A model generated the notes under the pieces. The model was not told the DNA's origin and ran no database searches. It was given only the letters and a program-made list of their open reading frames with translations. The translations under genes were made by a program, and so were the position numbers. A stretch of 61,828 nt of DNA from Chlamydomonas sphaeroides. Its lineage: Eukaryota; Chlorophyta; Chlorophyceae; Chlamydomonadales; Chlamydomonadaceae. Positions 45,701 through 57,700 of the stretch are shown one piece after another. The stretch lies in the NCBI GenBank assembly GCA_001662425.1, contig BDDC01000380.1, forward strand, positions 2,438-64,265. Direction: 5' to 3'. The stretch's first letter is position 1; every line of letters begins with the position of its first letter.

Positions 45701-48700
45701 TGCAGTCATCCAGCTCTCGAGCCCTAACCCGCCGGGCAGCCCGGTGACGGTCCAATGGAGGACCCGATGGTGCTCGGACATCAAGCAGTTCCTTTGCCTA
45801 TGTGAGTAGCCCAGTCCTGGTCTATCCCACTGATCCAGGCGAAGCAGTAATGGGCAGTCCGATTGCACGCGGCCGAAGCCCTCAGTTACCAACGGCGGCC
45901 GTAACCTGGCGCCTGGCACCCCTTGCACACTGGCACGCCGGCAGATACACCACTTCCTGCAGCCCCGGCGCCGCCACCAACGCCACTGCCTGTGCGCACG
46001 CTGTAAGTATGCGAGCAGCGCAGCTGCAGGGGCGAGTCGGGTGCAACGGAGCTGCGTTCCAATTCACCTGCGCGGGAGCTGATTGGCATCTAAAAAGACG
46101 CACGTGCACATCTGTGATGCACTCCTCCCATGCCGGCCAACGAGTGTGCCATGTCGATCGCAGGTACGACCTGAAGAAGGCCGTGGCCGGCCAGATTGCG
46201 CGCGGCGCCTTCACCTACACCCTCATCACCGACCCCGGCATGAGGGCCAACTGGACGCAGGCAAGCAGAGGAAGAACAAACTCGGTTAGAATTGGTTGCC
46301 GAGTAATGATCCTGACACATATCTTGATGGTCCACGACTAACAACTTTGCATCCGCCCGCAGGCTCAGCTCTTGTGCCAACTCATGCCCGGAGCGTCGGG
46401 CACATTGGCAACCATTTACACAGCTGAGGACTTCCAGTACTTCGGCCAGATGGCCGCTGTGGCTGAGGTCACGCCGCCCAACCTGTGGCTGGCATTCGGA
46501 GACTTCCTGTCGCCAGGTGTGGCTGTGCCGAACGTGCATGTATGTCCACGTTACGCCAGTCCTGCAACGGACAAAGACGCGCGGAGTAATGTGATAACTG
46601 GCCTCGCTCGTTTCCATGCCCACCCGCCACCCTCAGACGCACCGTACTGGACCACCAGCAACCTGGGCAGCAGCCGGTATGATGCTTCCTGGCTGGCGGA
46701 CCCACAAGTTGTGGCCCGTGAGCCCGCTGCGTGCGGCTACCTGGATACGACCGAGCTGGCCATCCGCCGAGCGCCGTGCAGCACCCGCATGGCCATGCTG
46801 TGCATGTCGCCGAGTGAGTCCGTGTCGAAGGTCCAGGGGCTGGCGCGGAGGGTGCTTGCTATGGGTACTCGGTGGCGGCTGGCCGCCGTGAGCCTCATTA
46901 AGCTCTGTTGCACTCTGCTGCTGGCTGGCTAGCTGTGCCCATGAACGCATTGCGCTTCCTACCAATGCAGTTTCCGCAACCGCCACCCAGCATGTGGAGG
47001 TGGCCGAGGTGTCGGGAGACGGCCTGCCGGACCTCATGGTGGGGATGGGGCGGTGCCTCCTCGGTGGGGTACATGTAGTCAAGGCCGGTGGCCCAGGATG
47101 ACGCCACCGCTGGTTCACGGCTGCGCCATTGCTGCGCTGCCATGGCATCATGCAGCTCGCGGAAGTTTGTTTGCTCAGCGACACGCATATATACTGACCT
47201 GTGACCTCGCCGGCGCCGCCCCTTTGAACTAGGTGACCAGCAACTGCCCTTGGGACAAGGGAGCATCACTCCTGGGGCTGCAGCAGCCACCGCCGAGGGT
47301 GCTGGGTGTCTCACCTGACCGCGGCTTGGCGCCGCTCCTCAGCCTGCCCACATGCGGCGATGGCATCCCATCCAAGGATCGAGAAGGTAAGCCTCGACCA
47401 AGCAAGATCTCCACACCGCTCTCATCAGCCCCCCTGACCTGCAACGCTGCGCTGCCCCGACACCATACAGAGTGTGACGAAGGTCCCGAAGGTATGCGCT
47501 CCCAACGTGTCACGAAGCTGCTGCACTATTCCAAGCCAGGCGCCGGCATGTGAAGCATGCTGCGTGCGTGGCGCCCAATGCCACGCAGGAAACGATGTCT
47601 GCACACCGGGCTGCCGCATCCTGGACGGCCGCTACCGTGTGCGTGCCTCCTCCAGCGAGGTCTTCATCAGCATCGGCTCGGGGAACAGCACCATGATGCG
47701 CTTTGGCGCGGACTTCAACATGTATGGGCAGGTGCGCGGTGCTGCTGCTGCATGGTGTGGACCCTGGCTTGCACGCGTGTTGCGTTTTCAACATGTGCAA
47801 CGCTATTCCTGCTAATTGCTTGAACAGGTCCGGGCGCTGCCTGAACTTCGCGAGGGAAACAATTCCCTTCTATTTGTAGGCTTCTCGAACATGACCCTCG
47901 AGAATGGTAAGATAGAGCACAGGCAGGCATGTTTGTATGCATGGGCATGCGCAAGCCAGGGGAGGCAGGATAGGGTTGTGGTGCTGGGCGATGCCAGTTG
48001 CAGCACATGCGCCTGGCTGTTGGCTCCTGTGTGCATGATTGCCCAGTGCGTGTGCATTGTTCGCGTTCCCTGTGCAGCCTTTGGCGACAATGAGCCCATT
48101 GCAGTGCATCGCGCCCGTGGCCTAGTACCAGGGACGCCCTTCCAGTACAGGTGGGTTTCGTGCGGACGGCCTTTGCGTTGGCCTGGAATTATTGTTTGGT
48201 GGCCCAAACAATGAAGCTGCCAGCTCAACATATGTCCGCCCCACCCCACAGGGCTTTCTTCCAAACGCGGCTGAACCCACGCCAGCTACCCAACTGGGGC
48301 GACGCCGACACCGCTAAATCAGACGATCCAAGCTTCGCAAGCGCGGTCTCCACGTGTGGGTGCACGCCGGACAACCCTGGCGGCAAGCCCGTGGGCCTGA
48401 GCGTGGTGCAGCGTTTTACGTCAATTGACTTCAGGTGGCTTGCTCGGACGCATGCCCAGCCTGTTGCCGCACTGCTGCGGCACCTCCACACCTGGACGTG
48501 CCGCATGTGTGATTCCGTTTTCCTTCGTACATAAATACACACCCAACGCCCTTGCTCTCGCCCCAGCTGGACGGTTGGCAGCGACTGCGAGAGTTCTGTC
48601 TCCATCACGCGCAGCCTCGTCAATCCAGTCACGGAAGAGCCCAGCGAGCCCACTACAGTTGCACAGCTGTCCATTGGTACGTGCCTCCATCTGCTATGAT

Positions 48701-51700
48701 CACTCCTTGCCATGCACGTCTAGGGTTTTCACCCGACACACAGCAGCGAGGCATGTTGTGTGTTGTTTGCCGAGTAATGCAGGACTGGCATGTGGCACTA
48801 GCTACCGTCCCTCGCTGTCGGAGGTGGACGAGGACATCCAGCGTGACAGCCTGCTGGTGAGAGGGGCGAGCTGTGGTGCCCGGCTGGCGCCCTTGGCCCT
48901 GGGCCTGCCAAGACCCCTGCTTGCTGCCTTCACGTACATGCATGCATGTATGCTGCCTGCACTGCTGAAGCCCCGACGCGGACCTGCCCCTGCCCCTGAA
49001 TGCCACACTGTAGGTCGGCATGACCTACCGCTACTGCGTGGTTGTTAGCTCAGCCGCTTCGGACCTCTACTTCCTGGACCCAGCCAACCCGCTGCAGCTG
49101 TCGCGCTACGTTAGCGAGCCAGAGTGCCGGGACGTCAAAATCCAGTGGGCCGGACAGATCACTGGCGAGGTGCGTGGTGCATGGATTGCAGGAGTTGTAG
49201 CCATGCATGCACCTGAGGTCCCTGCCTGCTGACGCTTGATGCCGTAGTTCGTCCCCGTGTGCCGTCCATGCCTGGTGCCGTAGTTTGCCCTCGTGTGCCA
49301 TCCATCCCTGCTGGTGCTGTAGATTACCACCGTGTGCCGTCCATCCCTGGCTTTGCGCGCAGGTCCGCACCAAGTTTGACACGCCTGCACCCGGAGTCCG
49401 CCTGACAGCTCGCCTGCTGGGCAGCCCCTATGTGGTGTCCGCCACAACGGATGACAGTGGACGCTACACACTGACATTGCAGTCGCACCAGCCTAGCTGC
49501 AACCCCTTGATTGCCCCGGAGACTTGTGTTAGCCAGCTCGTGAGGTGCGTCCGTCGTGAGGAGCACAGCAATCTTGCCGCGTCCCCGCAAGGTGGATGCG
49601 TGGGCTTTGAGCTGTATGTCCCGCTTTGCGGCCCCACCTTGGCAAACGAAACCATCATGCAGGTTGACTGCCAGTGCACGCACCAGGCTGCGCAGCGGCC
49701 GCATCATCCTCCATGTCTTTGCTATGAACAACAGGCGGGGTGCCACACAGGATCTTGCACTGCAGCATATGCAGGTGCAGGAAAGCGTGCGTATCATTGA
49801 CGAGACGTCATTGCCTATCGCGGGTAGTGTCAGGTGGGTGGGCAACAACACCAGCCACCTGGACATCTTGGGTGGAGCGGGTGCCCTCTTCAGCTGGGTG
49901 ACCTTGTGCGCTCGTGAAACATGTGCAGGTGGCCTGGATCGTCTGCTAACACTGGATTTGATCAGACCCGAGGTTGCCCGATCCAAGGTATGTTTGTTGA
50001 GAAACTCCTAGCTGCTGGCAGTACACCACACATATTGGTTTATCCCATCATGCCCTCCTTCAATGTCAGTAAGGGTGCCACCCTGTTCTTGCTTGCAGCT
50101 GCAACGGTTTGCGCCGTGGCGCAACGTGACAACAGCACAATATCATGTGCTGATTCCCGTGTGGATGGATCCTTCATGGTGGTTGCTGGCATTGGGGCAT
50201 ATGCACGGCTCACCGTGAAGTACAACAACCACACATTTGCAGTCAACATGCCGCCAACCATCGAGGTAACACGTGCGGCGTCTGCAACCATCGGCGTGTT
50301 GTGCGTGGGGGCCGACAATAAAAACCACACACCATGGGCATGTATGGCGGCTGCCGTCTGGCCTGCAGGTTGAAGACAGCGGTGCATTTGAAATTATGAC
50401 TCCTCTGTACGAGGTTGACATTCGGAACATTGAGACACGCAAGCTACGTGTGGGCTTGGTGGGAGGCCTGTGCGAGTATGCGCTCGGCCGTGTCACGCTG
50501 CAGGTATGCTGGGAACAGGGAAGCACGAACACCTATATGTTGGCCCACAACTTTCAGCTATGGCACGGTGCATGGCTTTGCCAATCTACACACTATCGCA
50601 TGTACACTCGTGCAGTTCTCTGCCTATCAATGCGAGGATCAGAGCAGCCAGCGCTCGGTATGTGCAAGTGCACATCTACGGGGTGCATGATGTTGCTCGC
50701 TTCGTTAACAGCGTGCCATGACGTGAGATACCAAACTTAAACTGTCGGTGTGGACCGTTGACAATTTGCCCACAGCAACAACGCCGTGTTGTTCTTGAAC
50801 CCACCACACCGTATACGTGAGTCACAACATCTGTATAAGGAGAACAAGAAGGGCTGTGGTCTTCCGAAGAGGGAATGGTTTGACCCTGCTGTGGTGTGCC
50901 CGTCCTGCACCCAGTGAATTTAATATGCCTGCTCTGCCATGGGACGTGTCCTTTGTGAACCTTGATAATGAGATCTCCGGTCTTAATGTTGAGGCAGTGT
51001 TCCAGTACCTGCTTTTAACGAACCAGGTGAGCACACAAAGCAAGCAAAGAATGAAGGCACGTCCGATGCCTGCAACTCATATCAACGATTGGGGCAAGGA
51101 TGCCTGCTAGTTATGATTATATTAATGCATACATGCAGATTACCCAATTTACGGACCTGACAACCCCAGCAGAGGGCGCCACTAGCACAGACGCATTGCT
51201 GACATGGCAGTTCATGGCGGGGAATGACATTGAGGTGGAGGTCTGCAGGGACTTCCAAGGCAACCTGATCTTCTGTGGTGCATATCGCCTGGACAAGATG
51301 TGTGAGGCTGACACATGGGTGAGTATGCATCGGCACTATCCCCACATGCACTTAATACTGCAGCCACAACACTAAACACCACATGCTCACGGTCATCCAC
51401 AGGTGACAGCCGTGCAGTCTGTCTATTCAGCCTTCAATCCACCAGACAGTGCTCTGGTGTTCAAGGATGTAGTTCTGCTGCGGCGAGGTAAGTAATGCAG
51501 GCTGTCCATATGCAAAGTGGGGTGCAGGTGCAGTAGTGGTAGCACTCACTACTTCTGGAGCTTGCTTAGGCATCCTCATGCAATTCACCCCAACCGGAAC
51601 CCAACTGCCTTTCTGAAGGTGCTGTGTACAAGGCACGCATCCGGTTGCATCAAATGTATGGCAGGCTACGATGTGACAACATTAACTCCAAGATACTGAT

Positions 51701-54700
51701 TCAGGTACCACAAATGCTATAAGCGTGAATGCAGCAGGTTGCCATGCGCATACGTATCTGCCTGCTCTGCGTATGTGTGTTGCCCCACAGGACAGTATCT
51801 CAGGTGAAGTTGATGCCAACAAGTGCAGCTCGCAACGTGGAGGATGCCCTCAAGAGGTAGCAATGTGCACAAAGATCTTGCACTTTGCCGCGACAAGTCC
51901 AAACAGCAGCTCCTCCATGTGTGCAACAATAGGTATCACTTGATACAAGCACAAATGTGTCGGAGCATGTCTACGACCTCCTACCCCGCTCCATAAACTT
52001 TGGGTCCACAACAGCCTACTCAATGCCACTTTCTGTAGTGGCTAGCAGCATTGGCTGGCCGTCCCGGTCATTCTACCTTTATGCTATCGTTGAGGTGAGC
52101 ATGGGCATGGCTACCGTACCTGGATCCAGTGTGACGTAGCTACTGCTGATGGCCCGGGAGCAAGCTACTCTGAAAGCTTCTCCCAAGCCTTCTCCAGTTC
52201 GACACTTATATCAATTGATGTCACCACAGGGCACTGAGACACGCCTGGGCTCTGGATACATTGAGATTCCCATTCCTGTTCCGCTGCTAATCCTGCGCGA
52301 TCCACCGGGTAAGCACGTGCAACATCAGTAGCAGCTTTACTTTTCAATACCTCAAGTAGCTGCTGATGAACCAGCCATGGCTGCATGTTCTCCAGCTTTG
52401 TAAGCATTCTCCTGTCCTAAGTTCTGCCTCATTCAATGCAGGTGATGGCAGCTATGCTAAGCTGGAAAGCAGCATTTCAACTACTGTCCAGCTAAGCATG
52501 ATGAACAATGATCAGCGGACATGTGGTGGCATGGTGGGTGCATGCTGCCCTAGGTGGGGTTGTGGTTGCCTGCCAGGGTGGTTACCTTGACAGCTCTGTG
52601 CATGGTGTGCAGGGTAATAAGGAGCTGTGGACCTCAGCTTTTCTGTGGAACCTTGTCAATGCCATCCCCTTCTACAAATTTGGGCAAGCTCAGGGCAAAA
52701 TTGATGATGCCACTGAAACTGCAAAGGAAGCTGCTTCAAAGGTAGGGTGGCGCTCAACCAGGATGGAGCCTATGTTTCTGACGGGCTCAATTAGAATCAC
52801 TTCTCTGCGCTGATATCTGTTGTGCTCAACGTCGCAGGCATCCAAAGTTGCAGATGACTTGGACAGTACCAAACCAGTCACGTCCGTTGCTGATGATGCA
52901 ATCGACGCAACAGATGCAAAGGCAGCCGTAATTGATGATGTTGGGGATGCCAAGGGTGCTGATGACATCGAGGATCTTCAAGATGCCAAGGATATTGAGG
53001 ATGCTGACAATATCAAGCAACTAGCGGGTGAAGAAGACGAGGGAGAAATTGTAGACAACTTGGAACCCGAATCATTAGAGGATCTTGCAGACAACAGAAA
53101 AGATGTGACAGAGGCAGCCCAAGAACAGGAGATGGTATGAATGCATAGTACTGCCTCCACTGACAAGACCGCTGCTACATATTTGCAGTTTGCTAACACA
53201 TGCTGCACACCTGTACAGGACATAATCAAGACACCAAAAACAAGCTTCTTGAAAAGAAATGGGGAGAAGCTCATTAAAAACTGGAATAAAATGAAGACTG
53301 CCCTAAGTGTTGACAACATCCGAGCAGCTCTGCAGAAGGTTTTAGATGACACCAGAGAAATCCTGCAAGATGCACCAGAATTCGCAAATGCACCACAAAT
53401 CGCAAAAGCGCTTTCTGACCTGATTCAGGTGCGCACCATTGCCGTGCAATGCCAGGCGGGGTTTGGCTAGCCAACCGCATCAGTTGCTAATTGGCATAGA
53501 CGAAATGAACACCTGTGTGCAGACTGGACTTAAGGGTGAGGCATCACTGGATCCAGACATCATACAAACAGGCCGGGGTGCTGGCCTGACAGTCCGTCAG
53601 GTGTGTTGCTGCTACAGTAAGGTCCAAGTGTTGCTGGATGTCAAGATACCATCCCTCCATACATTTATACCATGTGCTCCAGGTTGATCTGGCCACAGCT
53701 GCAAGACAGATCTATGAGATTGCAGGCGTGTAAGTACTGCTTGCAGTTGCACATCGTTGGTACCTATGCCTTGATTGACTTACACGATGCTGACAAATGA
53801 TTATGCATTGCAGATCTGCTGATGGCACACTAATAGCACAGACCGTAGCAATCATGGGCAATCTGCAGGCGTCCAGCACTGAGGAGCTGCTAGCAAACAT
53901 GGTTTGTCGACATGCAATGCCATGCATGCTGCAAGACCCAACATGTGGCCAAGCATTGTCTGCACACCTTCTGTCCTGCAGGTCAAGCAATACGATCAGA
54001 ACAGCAAAAATGCCACAACAATGTATGTCGGTAGCCTATCAAGCAACTAAGCTGCAACAAGCACCCCTGCCATAGCATTGACTGCACCGGTTGCTACACG
54101 CCTGCATGCAGTATGCCAGCAATAGACCTGAAGGCATTGACGATTGCTTTTGCTAAAGACCCATACATCATGAACCCTGGCAATAATGTGATGCGGAATG
54201 ATGCTCCAAAAGTGTAAGGGCTGTCTGCCCAGGCACAATGTTGCTATGCCTTGCTGCCTGCTATTGGAGTTACTACAAGCTTACGTCTGCCTACCTGCCT
54301 TGTGCAGTTACTTTGAGCCCGACGGTGATGGCTCATTCATGCTCAAGAAGAAGGGCTTAGAAGCAATTGTAAGATCATGAGTTTTGTTAGCACATTCCAT
54401 TTATTTGTGCTGTTAACCTGTTGCTTGGGTGCACCAGTTCCCTGTGTGCAGCAAATCAACACTCGGCATTGGCTACGCTCTTGATATATCCCAGGTCTGT
54501 ACGAAAATGTCTGGGCAAGGCCATGGCTTGAGGCGTGCAAGTGCACACGAGTATGCCTGCTTTACTTACGTGTTCCTTTCCTGTGTCTGGCATGCACTGC
54601 CTGCTGCAGTGTGCGGGACTTGGTGTAATGATCTGCAGCCCCATCAATCAGGACAATGGGCAAGCGGGAATTACAACAGAGAAGGTGAGCTACCATTGGC

Positions 54701-57700
54701 TTGCTATGGGCCCCGCTGCTTCACTTCAAGTTGTGAGGCTTGTAATGGCGTGTGTGCCTGCTTCCCCAACCGCTAGGCATGGTACAATGGTGAAGATGAG
54801 GAGTCATACTACAAGCTCACCATCTCACGACAGGAGGGCTTCTCCACACCTCAGATTAGCAGGTGGGCTTGGCCTTAATGAGGGGTCATAGGTTTGCAGC
54901 ACTTCAATGTGCTTACTGCTATTGCAACATGACCTTACAGCCCCGGAATGACTGATGGTGGTGGCGACATGATCCTGGTGGGTCCATCTCATTTAAGCTG
55001 CCTGCCCATTGGCCAAGCCACCTCGCTCACACTGGCTTGCAAGCTGCCAGCACAATCCTGCGAGCCTGCTCCTCTCTTGTGCTTATTCCTTCGCCCCAAA
55101 CTGCACCGCACCCCTGCCGATCGAGCTTTCAGGCCCCTACATTCGCCATCATGTTCATGCTTCAAGACAAGCTTGAGCTTGACACAAAGACCTGCCAGCC
55201 AAAGGCCACCATGGGCATTCCCGGCTGGGACCTGCAGCAGGACATGCATGGCACTGCCTGGCACAGGTGCATGTCTGCTGGGCTCTGTCCTATCATGTAG
55301 AATGGCTGGTGCTGTGAGCGGGCCCATGCCACACTGTGGGCCTGTCCAGAGCCTGCCACGCTTATAATGCTACCCACGAGGCTTTGCCCTACCTCTCTCA
55401 TTGCCACCGCCTGTGTGACTTGGCTGCTGCATGACCTTGGAAATGGTGCTTGCTATACAGCATGAATGTTAACGTACAAGTGTGCCTGCATTGCTTGCAG
55501 TGTGTGGCACATCAAGAACGTCATCCTCCCAGAACTACAGGCCAAGATAGTCGCTGAGGAGGCGAAGCTGGCTTCCCAGCGCAACACCGTTGTCCTAAAC
55601 AACCTAAAGCAGGCAAGCATAGCAAGACATGCACCAATGTGATGAGAATAAATAAACACAAAATCTGGGTGCTGTGATGTGTGCCCCCAAGGTGGCTGGC
55701 ATGCAGACCTCTTGCATGTGCGTCCCCCTTGCGTGTGTCAATGGCCTGGGCCCTGTACCTTGATCATCTGTAGTTAAAATGATATGTGTGACAAATAACA
55801 AACAAGGCTCATATAAAAACATGTATATGTCATGCTGTGTCCCTTTGGCAGGGCTCAAAGGGCTGGCAAGACATCCTGCAGGTGCACGAAGGCCTCAAGA
55901 CTCTGGCAGGCAGCAAGGAGGACGAGCTGCCAAACTACCAGGTATGGGCAGGGAGGGCCACGGACGAGGTGACAAGGTAGGTGCATGCCCGTTGTGATGA
56001 TAGGCCAGCCGGGGGGCAAGAAGCAAAAACCCAGACAGTTGTGTTCATGTCACATGCCGCGACCAGTGCACTCCTGGCACAACCTTGCGCAGATTGGACA
56101 ACAGGACGGCAATGGTCTGGTTCAAGGCATAGTTGAAGGTGTGTATATTGCCGTGCAATATGCATGTGGGTGACATCCAACACAGTGGCGGGTCGACGGG
56201 GTGCTTGCGTTCCTCACCACTCGCCTCCTGAACACACGCTGGGGTTCAAATCAGCGTTAACCGGTGGTGGGCGTGGGGGTTCGCCCCAGGCACGCCCGCC
56301 CTCCTGAATATAACGACACGTGTTGCACACGAGTCGTAACCATTTCTATTTATATTTCTATTTCAAATCAGCGTTAGAACTATTAATAAGACTACTATTG
56401 CCATAGTATTATCACAATTTTTATTGCTATAAATATTTATTGTTGAAATCCGACGCATGGCTATGCAAACATCAACAAGAGCTGCAGCTTGCAACAAGGT
56501 GTCTTGACTTGATGTGGCCGCCCGCAATAACCGAATTCAATTTTGGCAAGGCACCAGAACGTCAAAAGGGCGTACCGTCCATCATTGCTCCGTCCGGGGC
56601 TGCCGGCCAGCCCCTGACCGTTAGGAATGCATCAGTTCAACGATATGCAGGCCACCATCCTCGCGCGCTCGACCATGCAATTATGGGTTTTTCATACGGT
56701 ACCACCTTAGGGTCTACTTGCCCTTAGCCGCTGTGTACGCTGCGGCGGGGGCTACACCCAGAAGCCCTGCCATGACAGATTGGGGCGCTGGTGTACGTGG
56801 ACCCAGGAGTGCCCTTCCAGCGGCGGACACTGGGGCCAAATCAGCCCGTTGCCGAGCTCCACACGGGGTGGGGCCCAATACTTCTTATAATTCCACTTCG
56901 ATTTGGCTGGCTGCGCCTCACACAGGAACCACGCCGGCACTTGCATCTTAGTTACCCAGGCCACCTAAGCCAGCCACCTGACCTGATAGCCCCATGGGAC
57001 TGACGTCATTCGGGTAAGGTGACTGCAGCCAGCCGAAAGCTAGCAAGGTCGCCCGGAGCGCAGAATTCCGCAAGGCGCCGCCTTGGACAACTTCCCGACC
57101 GCAAGGCGAGGCGAAGCCACCCACCCTGGTGGACGTACCAGCGGGCAAGATCCGAGCCCTGACACGAGCCGCATTATGCGGAGTGCAGGCTGCCCAGCCC
57201 ATGACCGGCCCGGCCCAGCGGCTGCAGCTCGCTCGCCCGATGGATGTCCAGTTTGATCTGGGGGTCTCCTGGCTGAGATCTCTCTAGAATCGGCCCGGGC
57301 ATGCATGGCGACCGGCTCCTCTACTTTCTCTACCCAGGCTGCTGGTCTGCCTATCTCTTCCCGTGGCATCTGGCATCACATGACACAATGATGCGGCCGT
57401 GAATGCTTGTGTGTGGCTATGCCTGCCAGCTTGGGTGGGGGCCTGCTGGCCAGGGCGGTGGCGGATCCGCTGCATCGCAGCCAGGCAGTGCACTCACAGC
57501 CTGAGGCCCGCTCGCTGCTCATGGGCCCCTGGTGCGCCTGGTGCGCCCCTGGTGGTGGGGGCCCTTGTAGCTCGCAATCGATTACGGGTGCTTCCGGCAC
57601 AGGGGCCACCTCAACCCTGGCCGGGCGCCGGCGCGTGATGAGCTGCAAGGGCGGGTCGTGGCCGTCTCGGCTTGCACCGCCAAGGCCACCAACGATCTGT

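Noticed and set aside
49240..49350. CRISPR-like regular repeats
   Set aside because: Units are tandem without unique spacers and lie inside a eukaryotic intron.
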